Shown: in pieces, positions 8,267 through 17,788 of the stretch
Layout: every line of letters begins with the position of its first letter
Numbering within the stretch: the first letter of the stretch is position 1
NCBI RefSeq assembly: GCF_012641185.1
Contig: NZ_JAAXLK010000014.1
Span: forward strand, 1 to 64,000
From: Levilactobacillus tujiorum
GTDB lineage: Bacteria > Bacillota > Bacilli > Lactobacillales > Lactobacillaceae
Length of the DNA: 64,000 bases
Direction: 5' to 3'
The notes under the pieces: generated by a model
The model's input: only the letters and a program-made list of their open reading frames with translations
What the model was told of the DNA's origin: nothing
Databases searched by the model: none
Program-made: the position numbers and the translations under genes

Positions 8267-8974
8267 ATGAATGGTTTTATTGGAGAGTTCTTTGGAACGC
8301 TGATTCTGATCCTGCTGGGAACGGGAACCGGTGCCAGCATTAACCTAAAAAAGACGTATGCGACCGGGAGTAACTGGACCTTCGTCAGCGTTGCCTGGGG
8401 CATGGCTGTAACGATGGGCGTCTACGTGGCTGGTATGTTGGGCTCAGCTGGTCACTTGAATCCAGCAGTGACCATTGGATTTGCAGCGTTTGGCTTTTTT
8501 CCGTGGGCACAGGTCGGGCCTTACTTAGCTGGGCAATTCTTAGGGGCCTTTGTCGGGGCGGCCATTGCCATCTTCCAATTCTACCCTCACTTTAAAGCGA
8601 CACCCGATGAATCCGCCGGCAATAGTGTTGGGATTTTTGCGACCCGGCCAGCGATTAAGAATCCTTTCTTCAATTTTGTGTCTGAAGTTGTGGCCACGTG
8701 GGCGTTTATCTTTATTTTACTGAATATGGGAGATTTCACGCAGGGGCTGAAGCCATTTATGGTGGGAATCCTCATTATGACGATCGGGATGTGCTTAGGG
8801 ACGACCACCGGGTTCGCGATCAACCCTGCCCGGGATTGGAGTCCGCGATTAGCTTACACCATCCTACCGGTGCCCAACGGTGGCTCGGCCGAGTGGAATT
8901 ACGCTTGGGTACCCATGTTTGGCCCACTATTGGGTGGTTTGTTAGCCGCAGGGTTACAGGCATGGCTTAAATAA
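8267..8974 (+). CDS. Aquaporin / glycerol facilitator (MIP family)
   Basis: A 235-residue six-helix channel of the MIP family. Both NPA boxes are present: HLNPAVT near residue 64 and AINPARDWSPR near 187. The Asp after the second NPAR is the hallmark of glycerol-conducting aquaglyceroporins, so glycerol, and in lactobacilli probably lactic acid or water, is a likely substrate. AAGGTGG precedes the ATG. A terminator follows directly, so the gene is monocistronic. No glpK or glpD is nearby. Confidence 0.9.
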   Translation: MNGFIGEFFGTLILILLGTGTGASINLKKTYATGSNWTFVSVAWGMAVTMGVYVAGMLGSAGHLNPAVTIGFAAFGFFPWAQVGPYLAGQFLGAFVGAAIAIFQFYPHFKATPDESAGNSVGIFATRPAIKNPFFNFVSEVVATWAFIFILLNMGDFTQGLKPFMVGILIMTIGMCLGTTTGFAINPARDWSPRLAYTILPVPNGGSAEWNYAWVPMFGPLLGGLLAAGLQAWLK

Positions 8975-8987
8975 AACAATGATGATC

Positions 8988-9020
8988 AGGCTCGCGAAGA
9001 GATTTCGCGGGCTTTTTTTC
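8988..9020 (+). terminator. Terminator after the aquaporin gene
   Basis: GGCTCGCGAA and TTCGCGGGCT pair around GAGAT and are followed by T7. Confidence 0.85.
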
Positions 9021-9372
9021 TGTGGACCAGCGAGGTCACAAAAGTAACAATTTTTAATAATTGTGGCATAAGAAACCGATAATGTGTCAAACTAATAATG
9101 GTTATTGCCATAAAACGTACTACTCATGAAACGTTATCGTCGTGTTTGAAGACGCTAGCTATCACGGGTGTAACGTTTTAGCCAGTTATCGCAGGCTCGT
9201 TAGTTTCTCGGATTAACTAATCCAAAGTGAAATGGTCAGGAACTAACCTATAAAATGGCAATGAATTCGGTTACAATATAGGTATAGGCTTTATCCAGAT
9301 TAAATAATGTGTAACCTTAAAATTTTCGACCAATAAGTTAATTAGCATATAAACGTTGAGGAGGAAAATCTC
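9021..9372. other. Long upstream region of the LRR adhesin
   Basis: About 350 bases without a supported gene. It is AT-rich and should hold the promoter of the adhesin gene, with TACAAT near 9272 as a weak -10 candidate. I see no strong hairpin or known riboswitch. Confidence 0.35.
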
Positions 9373-11619
9373 ATGAATAAGATGGCTAGCGAAACTAAAG
9401 TTCACTATAAGAGCTACAAGGCAGGTAAACGCTGGATGGTAGCTAGTCTTTCGGTGGTGACGTTGGGGTTAGGATTATTGGGCGCCACGGAAACAGCACA
9501 GGCCAATACTGCGGAAGCCCCAGATGACACCTCATCGTCGATTAAATCGGGTACATCAACGACAGAGGCCAAGCAGGTGACCTTGAACGCCACGCCACAA
9601 GTCGACGAAAAGGCAGAAACGCCGGGTGATGCCAGCAAACAAGGGGACGCTGCGGATGCTAAAGAAGCGCCTGCCGCTGAGGCACCAGGGGATGCAGCTG
9701 TAGAAACCCCTGAAACGAATCCCAAAGCGCCAGAAGCGCCCGCACCAACAGCCCCCGCACCAACAGCCCCCGCAGACACGCAAGTGAAACCGGCAACGCC
9801 TGAACCCGTGGCACCAGCAGAAAATCCAGAGAAGACGGATACACCGGCACCAGAGACCCCCGCACCTGTCAAGGCTGCTCGATCTGCTCGGGCGGCGGTA
9901 TCACCAATTGATGGCGTGAATGCTAGTGAGTGGATTCCAGACGCTTCGTTACGGACACAGATTATCAAAGTGATTAACAAGATGGCTCCCACGTATAACG
10001 GTCAGCCAACCTATATCGCTACTGAAGCCAATCTTTACCAGTACGTTGATAAATTACAATCGATTGATGACGACGCGACGACTGGACCAATCACTGATTT
10101 TACCGGACTAAACTATTTTCCTAACTTGCATTCGCTGAACTTTACCAATGTGAGGATTCCATTATCTGCGCTGATTGATTTTTCGGTGGTTCCTAGTTTG
10201 TCTTATGTCAGTTTATATCTAGCGAATGATGGGGCCAACCATGACCTGAAGACAATTATGGACACTTACTTCAGCCATAATGAAAATCTGTCATTCCTGA
10301 AGCTACCCGACAGTTATTTGACGGGAAATATTCCGGATCTGAGCAAATATACTAAGCTGACCATGATTTATCTACCCAATAATCAATTGACTGGCAGCAT
10401 TCCCGACCTCAGTGCACTTCCTGAGCTATGGTCGGTTGATGTCAGTCACAACCAATTGAGTGGGGCGTTTCCTGATATCGGAAATTGGCCGGCGATGACG
10501 ACGCTGAATGTTTCCTACAACCAGTTAACGGGAGACTTACCGGATTTAAGCCACTTTAGAGGAAGTTTGTCGTATATGTTTAACCACCTGACGAGTGGCG
10601 TGATTCAAGACTTAGGTGAAAATGGTGAGCCAGAGGTAAATTATGGGGTTTACCAGCGGCTGCAAGGAAAGACCTTCAAATTGTCAGCGGATCAGCGCAG
10701 TTTTGATCCCGTGAGGGGGGTTGTCACGGGCTTCCAGGACATGAAGACTGGTCAAATTGACGATAATGAAGGGACTTGGACGGCCGCATTAGCTAATGGC
10801 ATCACGATTGCGTATGGCGATCTCGATCCTAACCTGCCAACTGAGGAGATTCCAGCGTGGGCGGCGACTGCAGAGGACGCCACTGATTGGTTTAGCGTCC
10901 AGCGGATTTCTGGTAATAAAGTTGGCCTGACGTTTACCGCCAAGCAGGATGTTCCCGATGGCACCTATACGATTCAGGTGCTCAATCAGAGTTTTGGCGC
11001 GCTTTGGGGGTACAGCGCCTACATCACCTTTAAGATTGAAAATGAAAAGCCAGTTGACCCCGGTAATCCTGATACGCCGGATCCTGGTGTGACGACGGGA
11101 ACCGTTACCATCGTTAATGTCGATCAGGATGGTAAGGTTATCAGCCAGTCTCAACAGACGGGGAACGTTGGGGATGCGTTTACTATCAATGCGCCAACCA
11201 TTAAGGGATACAAGCTGGTTGGCGATCGGGTCGCTAGTGGGACCTACACCGCTGGCGGACAGACCGTGACCTTTACCTACCAGGCGCTGAGTTCTGGTGG
11301 CGATGGCGACGCGGTTGATCCAACGAATCCGACCGATCCGAAGAAACCGGTCGTCGACGAAACGGGTGATACCGTTAACGGTGGGAGTGCCGCCCAAGCG
11401 GTGTCAGCTAAGCGAGGGGGGGCTGCAACGGCGACCGCCGCTAAAACTGTCAATTTAGCAACCACGTCGACAGCAGATACGGCAGCGGCTAAGCCGGCAA
11501 GCCAACAGGCAACGACTCTGCCACAGACCGATGCAACAACGACCTCCGCTTGGGCTGGCTTGGCCTTACTGCTCGGAACGGTCTTAACTGGCTTAGGTTT
11601 AAAGCGTAAGTCACATTAA
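9373..11619 (+). CDS. LPxTG-anchored adhesin with leucine-rich repeats and MucBP-like domain
   Basis: A 748-residue wall-anchored protein. The N terminus carries a KxYKxGKxW signal peptide (HYKSYKAGKRW, residues 11-21, then a hydrophobic stretch and AQA). Residues about 75-165 are a Pro/Ala/Thr/Glu stalk with the repeat APAPTAPAPTAPA. Leucine-rich repeats of the NQLTGxIPDLS type lie near 310-415. A MucBP-like domain (VTIVNVDQDGKVI ... VTFTYQ) lies near 575-636. The sortase motif LPQTD lies near 716, followed by a hydrophobic helix and KRKSH. GAGGAGG precedes the ATG. It probably binds host or plant surface glycans or proteins; the ligand is not predictable. A terminator separates it from the next adhesin gene. 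Confidence 0.88.
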   Translation: MNKMASETKVHYKSYKAGKRWMVASLSVVTLGLGLLGATETAQANTAEAPDDTSSSIKSGTSTTEAKQVTLNATPQVDEKAETPGDASKQGDAADAKEAPAAEAPGDAAVETPETNPKAPEAPAPTAPAPTAPADTQVKPATPEPVAPAENPEKTDTPAPETPAPVKAARSARAAVSPIDGVNASEWIPDASLRTQIIKVINKMAPTYNGQPTYIATEANLYQYVDKLQSIDDDATTGPITDFTGLNYFPNLHSLNFTNVRIPLSALIDFSVVPSLSYVSLYLANDGANHDLKTIMDTYFSHNENLSFLKLPDSYLTGNIPDLSKYTKLTMIYLPNNQLTGSIPDLSALPELWSVDVSHNQLSGAFPDIGNWPAMTTLNVSYNQLTGDLPDLSHFRGSLSYMFNHLTSGVIQDLGENGEPEVNYGVYQRLQGKTFKLSADQRSFDPVRGVVTGFQDMKTGQIDDNEGTWTAALANGITIAYGDLDPNLPTEEIPAWAATAEDATDWFSVQRISGNKVGLTFTAKQDVPDGTYTIQVLNQSFGALWGYSAYITFKIENEKPVDPGNPDTPDPGVTTGTVTIVNVDQDGKVISQSQQTGNVGDAFTINAPTIKGYKLVGDRVASGTYTAGGQTVTFTYQALSSGGDGDAVDPTNPTDPKKPVVDETGDTVNGGSAAQAVSAKRGGAATATAAKTVNLATTSTADTAAAKPASQQATTLPQTDATTTSAWAGLALLLGTVLTGLGLKRKSH

Positions 11620-11646
11620 AAAATATTGGGTACAACTTTAGCTAAG

Positions 11647-11681
11647 GCGGGCCTGGGATGTTATCTCAGGCCCGTTTTTGT
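11647..11681 (+). terminator. Terminator after the LRR adhesin gene
   Basis: CGGGCCTGGGA and TCTCAGGCCCG form a stem around a short loop and are followed by T5. Confidence 0.9.
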
Positions 11682-11825
11682 GCGCTCTGAAGATCCAGCA
11701 GAGCCGAAGAGAATAATATTTCCTAGCGAAACTATATTCAAGTTAATTTGTTAATTTAAAAAATAATTTCAAAATAACGTTGATTGTTGCTGGCGAGTGA
11801 ACGAAAATAGAACTGGAGTCTTTTA

Positions 11826-13955
11826 GTGAAAGGTAGGGATTTAGTCGTTATGGAAATGAAACGCACGCATTTTAAGATGTACAAAAGCGGTCGGAAGTGG
11901 GTCTTCGCCTGCGCCATTGTACTAGCCATTGGGGGTGGCGGTGTCGTCACGGCTAACGCGGATGTGCAGAGTGGCAGTTCATCGTCTACACCGTCCACGG
12001 AGCAACCGACGAGTAGGACTACTAGCTCTAGCAATTCAGGTGAGGCGTCAGGGGATGTTTCGGGTCGGAAGCAAGACTCAGATACGCCTGATTCTAATGC
12101 TAAGAAGGTTGAGGAACAGCAGCAGAATGAGAGCAAGCCTGACACTAACACTAATGAGAGCAAACCTGATACTGGGGAGTCTGATGATAATGAAAGCAAC
12201 GGCTCACAAGACCGGCAGTCTTCAGATCAACCGTCTTCTCCCGAAAAAGCGCCGCAAAAACAGCGTGATACAAAGGTGTCTTCGCTGAAGAATTCGAAGC
12301 AGCCGACGAATAACGCGAAGCAACGCTACAATCACACCAAGTCATCAGAGGTTTCACTCCAATCAATGAGTGATCATCTTAAGCAGGTTCAAAACAATAT
12401 TGAACTTAGAGAAAAAATTAATAACTTGGTTGAACGGGCACAGGACAAGTACCTACCAGCCAAGACCACAGCGCTGGAACCTTTGGCTGAAGCCGAAATT
12501 CAGGCTGGTGGGTCCGTTTATGATGACTATCCAGATTTAGACAATCTGTTGGGTGTGTCCTCTGTTTTCCATATTTTTGCGCGGGAAGCTGAATTGAATG
12601 CCCACACGAACGGGAACGTCGCCGTGCAGAACTTGATTGGGAACGTGAACTTCGGGACGAGCATTATCGAAGAACTCCTGGACAAAGATATTTCCTACAT
12701 ACAAAATATTACCAACATCGCGGGAAGCTCCTTTGTTTCTAAAGGTGATTCGCGAGAAAACAAAGTGGTCTTTGGCGATGGGATTTCAATTGATATCAGT
12801 AATCCTAACCGGCCGATGGTCAACGGTGTCTACATTGACCACCTGTTAGCCAGTGAAGTCTACCAAGATCAAAATGGGCAGACGTATATTGACTTTGACG
12901 CCGAATTTGCGAAATTAAAAGCTTTGAATGAATCATTGGCTAATAAGAAGAGCGAAGCCAGTTACACCAACACTGATTTTAGTGATCAGAACAGTCGCGT
13001 GATTGACGTCACTGATATGACGCCGAATGCCAATGGGCAGATTGTGCTGAACTTGTCGCCAGATGTTTTGCAAGGCAACACACCGCTGACGATTAAGGGC
13101 TTGTCTCCCGATGAGGAAGGGCCAACCATCATTATCAATGTCGATACGGGTGGTCAAGAGGACTACATGATCAATTCGCAAATCAAGATTATTTACAGTG
13201 ACGGCAGCGAACGGAACAACCACGAAACGGAACACTTTGGCGATAACCACCTGTTGTGGAACTTCTACGACAGTACGGCTAGTGACAAGCAGTTTGGTGG
13301 GACCATCAATGTCAATGCGCCATTCCAAGGCAGCATGTTAGCCCCATCCGCAACCATCGTGGCTAACCAAAACGTTGACGGTAACTTGATCGCTGATAAG
13401 GTGATTGTCAACGCCGAAACGCACCGTTGGGATTTGCAAGGAAACGGCGATAAGGACGACGAAGAAGAGTTCGAAAAGCCAGTTCATCCGGGGATTGACG
13501 TTGAGTTGCCAAATATTGAGGAACCGGAAACGCCAGATCCTGAAGAACCCGATACAGAAGAGCCAGACACCGAGGCACCTGATGAGGAAGAAAATGGTGA
13601 CGATGAGGATCTGACCTACGAACACGAACGTCCAGAGTACAATGAGGACGAAGTCGTGGAAGATTTCTGGGATGATTTGATCGACGATGAAGAGAAGGCG
13701 CCATCCGCAGCCCACGCGAGTGAAGAAGCACTTCTCCAGCGAGTTGATCAAGCGATTGCCACGGCGAAAGCGCAAGGCAACACGGCGCGCGTTGCTCAGC
13801 TGGAAGCCCTTAAGAGCCGCATCTTGGCTGACTTAGGCGGCTTACCACAGACGGGCGAAACGCAAAATAAGGTGGCGCCAGCCGTTGGTGCTGCATTATT
13901 GGCCAGCCTCTTAGGAACGTTAGGCGCTGGTATTATCAGAAAGCGGCGCAACTAA
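11826..13955 (+). CDS. LPxTG surface protein with choice-of-anchor A domain
   Basis: A 709-residue wall-anchored protein with a KxYKxGKxW signal (HFKMYKSGRKW). The GTG start at 11826, 7 bases after GGAG, gives an N-terminal extension like that of the preceding adhesin; an ATG at 11850 is the alternative. Residues about 45-185 are a Ser/Asn/Asp/Lys-rich stalk. Residues about 255-535 match the choice-of-anchor A domain, with VQNLIGNVNFG and GTINVNAPFQGSMLAPSA followed by VDGNLIAD. An acidic Pro/Glu stretch (about 550-620) follows. LPQTG lies near 673, then a membrane helix and RKRRN. Its function is probably adhesion. It is a separate transcription unit from the LRR adhesin. Confidence 0.85.
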   Translation: MKGRDLVVMEMKRTHFKMYKSGRKWVFACAIVLAIGGGGVVTANADVQSGSSSSTPSTEQPTSRTTSSSNSGEASGDVSGRKQDSDTPDSNAKKVEEQQQNESKPDTNTNESKPDTGESDDNESNGSQDRQSSDQPSSPEKAPQKQRDTKVSSLKNSKQPTNNAKQRYNHTKSSEVSLQSMSDHLKQVQNNIELREKINNLVERAQDKYLPAKTTALEPLAEAEIQAGGSVYDDYPDLDNLLGVSSVFHIFAREAELNAHTNGNVAVQNLIGNVNFGTSIIEELLDKDISYIQNITNIAGSSFVSKGDSRENKVVFGDGISIDISNPNRPMVNGVYIDHLLASEVYQDQNGQTYIDFDAEFAKLKALNESLANKKSEASYTNTDFSDQNSRVIDVTDMTPNANGQIVLNLSPDVLQGNTPLTIKGLSPDEEGPTIIINVDTGGQEDYMINSQIKIIYSDGSERNNHETEHFGDNHLLWNFYDSTASDKQFGGTINVNAPFQGSMLAPSATIVANQNVDGNLIADKVIVNAETHRWDLQGNGDKDDEEEFEKPVHPGIDVELPNIEEPETPDPEEPDTEEPDTEAPDEEENGDDEDLTYEHERPEYNEDEVVEDFWDDLIDDEEKAPSAAHASEEALLQRVDQAIATAKAQGNTARVAQLEALKSRILADLGGLPQTGETQNKVAPAVGAALLASLLGTLGAGIIRKRRN

Positions 13956-13980
13956 GCTGAATTGAATAGTTGAAAATTAA

Positions 13981-14029
13981 AGGGTGCCATCGGATAGTGA
14001 TTAAGTCACTGTCTGATGGCACCCTTTTT
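13981..14029 (+). terminator. Terminator after the choice-of-anchor A protein gene
   Basis: AGGGTGCCATC.GA and TC.GATGGCACCCT form a long stem, with TGATTAAGTCA inside, followed by T5. Confidence 0.9.
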
Positions 14030-14097
14030 GGCTTTAATTTTTGATTGCTTTGAGTTAGAGCACTAATGGTTGAGCGGTTTAATTCTTGCTTTATCTG

Positions 14098-14131
14098 GTC
14101 GCACTCCGGCTGGCAGGGATTCTAACTACGG
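14098..14131 (-). repeat. Remnant of a B-type structured repeat
   Basis: GTCGCACTCCGGCTGGCAGG and the following GATTCT match the outer end of intact B copies such as 17532-17553. The rest of B is missing between here and the adjacent A copy. Confidence 0.5.
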
Positions 14132-14175
14132 TTTATTGGAGCAGTAGTTGAGAGGAAAAAGTCGACAGCCTTCGT

Positions 14176-14350
14176 GTAGCCGTGAGTGAGTTAAATTTGA
14201 GCTCAGCAGTGGGATTTACCAAGTGATTTTCTTGGTAAATGGCGTCTTTGAGACGTGCTCTTTCGGCTCAAAGCGAGGCTCGAGACCGTTCTGTGGCTCG
14301 GGCCGTCCTCCCCACAGCGCTCCAGCTCAAATTTGACGAACGGTAAGGCG
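14176..14350 (+). repeat. Structured repeat A, copy 1
   Basis: A 175 bp element. Its outer stem AAATTTGAGCT/AGCTCAAATTT (14193-14203 and 14324-14334) encloses three hairpins: ATTTACCAAG/CTTGGTAAAT (14214 and 14231), CTTTGAG/CTCAAAG (14246 and 14267) and GGCTCGAG/CTCGGGCC (14277 and 14297). The last stem differs from other copies in both arms together. The family and its function are unrecognised. Confidence 0.85.
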
Positions 14351-14411
14351 TAAGAACCACTGTGACTGCTGAGACTGACGTGACTGGAATTTTTGAACAT
14401 TTACCTCGTGA

Positions 14412-15155
14412 TTAAAACACCATTTTGAGAGCCATGAAGATGATGAGCACGCCCATAAATGGCTTGAGATACAGATTTAATTTCTGAGGGTCAGCGTGCA
14501 TCAACAGCCGAGGAGCACAGAAGGCGCCAAGCATTGCGCCGATCAGGAGACTAATCCCAATTCCCCAATCGACATTGTTCGCTGACATGTGGAAGATGAG
14601 GCCTACAAAGGTCGTGCCGACCAGCACGTAAGCTGAGGTGGCGGCAGCGGGAATCATATCTAGGCCCAGGACCAGTAGGCCGGCGATGATGGGACCGCCA
14701 CCGGATAATCCAGCGACACCAACCATAAGACCGCTCAGAACGCCATAGCTAGCTGCCGCTAAACCTTGGTGTTGGCTCGGTCGGCTTTGGCGGTGACTAA
14801 AGCGTTTGACTAAGATCTGCACGCCCAACAAGAAGAGAATAATGGCGACCAGCCAAGTGTAGATTTTCAGCGGAATATAGGGTGAGAGTAAGGCGCCGAC
14901 AATGGTGGCCGGAATAGCCGCAATCAACATTTGATTGCCGACCTTAAAGTGGATTTGGCCGGTTCGGTAATGTCCGTAAGCGCCCACAACGAGGGAGGGA
15001 AATGCGGTGAAGAGGGAAGTGGCAGCGGCGGCTCCTGGTGCGAGGTGGAAAACGGTTGTCAATAACCCAAGGTAGATCGCGGCCCCGCCACCACCGGTTG
15101 AGATCACCAAGAGGCCTACTAGAAATCCTGTTACGAGTAATACTAACCACGTCAT
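14412..15155 (-). CDS. TauE/SafE-family permease (sulfite exporter family)
   Basis: A 247-residue membrane protein with about eight hydrophobic segments and the two-fold repeat of the TauE/SafE family. Typical signatures are STGGGGAAIYLGLL near the N terminus and VGVAGLSGGGPIIAGLLVLGLDM in the second half. Family members export sulfite, sulfoacetate or other organosulfur anions, or have unknown substrates. AGGAG lies about 12 bases before the ATG. The gene is followed by an A repeat rather than by another gene. The substrate is unresolved. Confidence 0.88.
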   Translation of the reverse strand: MTWLVLLVTGFLVGLLVISTGGGGAAIYLGLLTTVFHLAPGAAAATSLFTAFPSLVVGAYGHYRTGQIHFKVGNQMLIAAIPATIVGALLSPYIPLKIYTWLVAIILFLLGVQILVKRFSHRQSRPSQHQGLAAASYGVLSGLMVGVAGLSGGGPIIAGLLVLGLDMIPAAATSAYVLVGTTFVGLIFHMSANNVDWGIGISLLIGAMLGAFCAPRLLMHADPQKLNLYLKPFMGVLIIFMALKMVF

Positions 15156-15242
15156 TTATGTTGCATCTCCTATCTGTTTTCCAGTGTACAAGTCGTGGTG
15201 GAGACCGTCAATTTTATAGTAATAATCTGAGCGGCGACAAAA

Positions 15243-15287
15243 AAATACCCTAGCTCACTTTCTAAGTGAAACTGGGGCATTCGAGGC
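15243..15287 (-). terminator. Weak terminator after the SDR gene
   Basis: Read leftward, CCCAGTTTCACTT and AAGTGAGCTAGGG form an imperfect stem followed by TATTTTTTT. Confidence 0.5.
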
Positions 15288-15291
15288 AAAG

Positions 15292-15993
15292 TTAGAATTT
15301 CACTGGGACGATGACGCCGTTGACGTAGCTCGCGGCATCGGAACATAAGAATAATGCCGTTTGGGCGATTTTATTTCCATTAGGCGTAGTCGGCACGGCG
15401 ATACCGATGGGTGACGCGGCATCCTTATTCCCTGGGGCGATAGCATTGGTCCGAATGCCGGCGTTCTGGTACATGAAAGCCGTATTCTTAGTCAGTCCCA
15501 CGACGGCATGTTTGGAGGCAGCGTAGGCCGCGCTGGCCCGATCACTCGTTTCACCTTCGACAGCGGCAATGTTTAGGATCACACCGGCGCCCTGAGCCGT
15601 GAACCGTTTTAACGCTTCACGAGTGGCTAACATCACGCTGGTGGTGTTGACCGTCATCACCCGGTCCCATAACTCATTCGTCAGGGTATCCGCAGGAGCG
15701 AGTTTATCCAGCATACCAGCGTTATTGACCAGAATATCGAGGTGACCATACTGATCGATGGCCAGCTGAACCATGGCGGTGACTTCCGCATCTTGGGTGA
15801 CGTCAGTGACGGACGCGATGGCTGTGCCACCAGCGGCTGTAATCTCGTCGACTACGGCATTCACGGCCGTAGCGTTACTATCGGCAGCGACAACTTGAGC
15901 GCCCTCTTTGGCAAATAATTCGGCAATGGCTTGGCCCTTACCGGAACCAGCACCAGTGACGATGGCGACTTTCTTAGTTAATTGTTGAACCAC
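15292..15993 (-). CDS. Short-chain dehydrogenase/reductase
   Basis: A classical SDR oxidoreductase of 233 residues using NAD(P)H. The cofactor motif is TGAGSGKGQAIA (residues 13-24 region), then NNAG near 88. The catalytic Ser lies in the NIAAVEGE region, with YAASKHA giving the Tyr-x-x-x-Lys pair near 150. AAGGAG sits 8 bases before the GTG at 15993; an upstream in-frame GTG at 16002 overlaps that site and is less likely. It is divergent from the NmrA-like gene and its Rrf2 regulator, so the three probably form one regulatory unit. The substrate is unknown. TGAGSGKG replaces the more usual TGxxxGIG. Confidence 0.88.
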   Translation of the reverse strand: MVQQLTKKVAIVTGAGSGKGQAIAELFAKEGAQVVAADSNATAVNAVVDEITAAGGTAIASVTDVTQDAEVTAMVQLAIDQYGHLDILVNNAGMLDKLAPADTLTNELWDRVMTVNTTSVMLATREALKRFTAQGAGVILNIAAVEGETSDRASAAYAASKHAVVGLTKNTAFMYQNAGIRTNAIAPGNKDAASPIGIAVPTTPNGNKIAQTALFLCSDAASYVNGVIVPVKF

Positions 15994-16100
15994 GTTACTC
16001 ACTCCTTAGCGAAACTATTTTTGGGATTATCTATCTCAATTTCATTATAGTCGTTTCTGCGTGAGAAACGTGGTGATTTATCAAATACAAGTAAAATTCG

Positions 16101-16129
16101 TTGACGCGTGATTCTACTGGTGTTATTTT
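16101..16129 (+). promoter_or_regulatory. Promoter of the NmrA-like/Rrf2 operon
   Basis: TTGACG at 16101-16106 and TATTTT at 16124-16129 are 17 bp apart. The ribosome binding site GCGGAGGGAG follows. Confidence 0.5.
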
Positions 16130-16162
16130 AAAAGTAACAACAAAGCGGAGGGAGTTTTGAAC

Positions 16163-17020
16163 ATGAAATACGTTGTCACAGGGGCCACTGGTCATCTAGG
16201 CAGTCAGATTGTGTGGGCGTTAGCACAGTTAGTTTCACCACGGGAAATCACGCTGGGTGTACACACGCCGTCTAAAGCTGCGGATCTTTCACAACGGGGG
16301 ATGACGGTCCTGCCGTTGGACTACCGTGAAACACAGACGGTCGCGGCAGTTTTACAAGACGCTGACGTGGCTATCTACGTTCCCAGCAAGAGTCATGATA
16401 GTTTTAGTCGGGTCACGGAATTTGAAAATGTGATTGCGGCGGCAGAACGGGCCCACGTGGGGCATCTGATCGTGATGGGCTTTATTGCTGATCAAGCCAA
16501 TAATCCATTCGACCTGTCAGCCTTTTACGGCTATGTGCCACGCCGTTTGGCTGCCAGCAACCTGAGCTATACGATTTTACGAAATGCGTTGTATGCCGAT
16601 CCGTTGGTGCCTTATTTGCCAGAATTGATTGAGCGGCATAACGTGATCTATCCCATGGGGGACGCGTCACTGAGCTTCATCAGCTTGGCAGACAGTGCGG
16701 CAGCGTTTGCCAAAGTAGCGGTGACTCCGGCCTTATGGCGGCAGTCGACCTACACGTTGACGCAGCAACGCTCCTACACCATGCCAGCTTTGGCCGCAGT
16801 GTTGAGTGAGGTTGCGGGACAACCGATTGGCTACGCGCCCGTGACGCTGAGTAAATTTGCGGACCTGTACAACCAGGGCAACGAGGGTCACATGCTGGCG
16901 TCGATGTATGCTGCAGGAAGCCAAGGCCTGCTGGCGACGGTCACGGATGACTACGTTAAAATCATGGGACATCCTGCACAGACCTTACCCAACTTTCTAG
17001 CGGCTAATGTCACTAAATAA
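16163..17020 (+). CDS. NmrA-like NAD(P)-binding oxidoreductase
   Basis: A 285-residue atypical SDR. The Rossmann motif TGATGHLGSQIVWAL lies at residues 6-20. The rest resembles QorB/NmrA-type proteins, which reduce quinones or sense NADP(H). I chose the ATG at 16163, 8 bases after GGAGGGAG, over the in-frame TTG two codons upstream. It is followed after 17 bases by an Rrf2 regulator in the same direction, and a second SDR is divergent. The context suggests a redox or electrophile response. The exact substrate is unknown. Confidence 0.85.
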   Translation: MKYVVTGATGHLGSQIVWALAQLVSPREITLGVHTPSKAADLSQRGMTVLPLDYRETQTVAAVLQDADVAIYVPSKSHDSFSRVTEFENVIAAAERAHVGHLIVMGFIADQANNPFDLSAFYGYVPRRLAASNLSYTILRNALYADPLVPYLPELIERHNVIYPMGDASLSFISLADSAAAFAKVAVTPALWRQSTYTLTQQRSYTMPALAAVLSEVAGQPIGYAPVTLSKFADLYNQGNEGHMLASMYAAGSQGLLATVTDDYVKIMGHPAQTLPNFLAANVTK

Positions 17021-17037
17021 CTAAGGGAGTGATCAGC

Positions 17038-17472
17038 ATGCGGTATTCTCACAAACTCAGTTATGCCGTCCACATTCTGGCGTACATCGTGATTTATCAT
17101 GACGGTGATTTGTCGAGTACGGCGATTGCGGCCAGCGTGGAATCAAATCCCGGCCTAATCCGGCGGTTGATGGCGGCGTTACGGACAGCGGGGCTGTTAG
17201 CAACTCAACGCGGCACGGCCACACCAACGTTGACGCGTCAACCGGCCGAGATTTCGCTGTTAGACATTTATCGAGCGGTTGAGCCAGCTGATCAGCTTTT
17301 GCATATTGATGATCGCACCAATCCGCAGTGTATCGTGGGTGGTAACATTCAGGAGACGTTGCGTGGTGCCTACGCACAGGTGCAGAAGGCGGCTGAACGG
17401 GAGTTGGCAACGATCACGTTAGCTGCGGTGATTGATGATATTTGGTGGCGCGAGCAATCAACGACTGGATAA
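17038..17472 (+). CDS. Rrf2-family transcriptional regulator
   Basis: A 144-residue winged-helix regulator. MRYSHKLSYAVHILAYI is the typical Rrf2 N terminus, and SSTAIAASVESNPGLIRRLMAALRTAGLL the recognition helix region. Only one Cys is present (QCIVGG, near residue 102), so it cannot bind a cluster through the three-Cys set of IscR/NsrR and more likely senses thiol stress like YwnA/CymR-type members. The ATG at 17038 lies 8 bases after AAGGGAG. It probably controls the adjacent NmrA-like and SDR genes. Confidence 0.85.
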   Translation: MRYSHKLSYAVHILAYIVIYHDGDLSSTAIAASVESNPGLIRRLMAALRTAGLLATQRGTATPTLTRQPAEISLLDIYRAVEPADQLLHIDDRTNPQCIVGGNIQETLRGAYAQVQKAAERELATITLAAVIDDIWWREQSTTG

Positions 17473-17531
17473 GCTATCAACTGCTATGGCTGAAGTGACA
17501 AGGGTTTTAGTCTGAAAAATAGTCTAAACCC

Positions 17532-17713
17532 GTCACCTGCGGCTGGCAGAGATTCCGCCTGCTGTGGGGACCGCCTGCGGCCTGAGAAGCGGTCCTCCGG
17601 CTCGGTTTGAAGCTCGGAAGTTCGCCGATCTCCAAACACGTCCCACGCTGTAAGCCGAAAATCGGCTAACACCGTCGATACAGCTGGCTCCATCTCTGCC
17701 CTCCTCCGGTTAT
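17532..17713 (-). repeat. Structured repeat B, copy 1
   Basis: A B element in reverse orientation. The outer stem GGCAGAGAT/ATCTCTGCC (17545-17553 and 17692-17700) encloses stems whose arms differ from other B copies but still pair. Read on the minus strand it starts with CCGGAGGAGG and an ATG at 17693 that opens a 69-codon frame beginning MEPAVSTVLAD. The frame is probably an incidental or leader-type one. It lies head to head with A copy 2. Confidence 0.85.
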
Positions 17714-17788
17714 GTTAGCCTTTGATTAGCAAATTGGTTTAATCGCTTGGTACATCGGCACTTGGCAAATATAGATGACAATATTTAT

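Noticed and set aside
9414-9992. Open frame of 192 codons on the minus strand
   Set aside because: It is the antisense shadow of the Pro/Ala/Thr stalk of the LRR adhesin; such low-complexity coding leaves the opposite strand open.
10789-11397. Open frame of 202 codons on the minus strand
   Set aside because: Antisense to the adhesin's C-terminal half, with no ribosome binding site and no recognisable protein features.
17484-17693. 69-codon frame MEPAVSTVLAD... as a real gene
   Set aside because: The start is in the stem of repeat B, other copies diverge in frame and length after about 11 codons, and stem pairing rather than protein sequence is conserved. Treated as part of the repeat.
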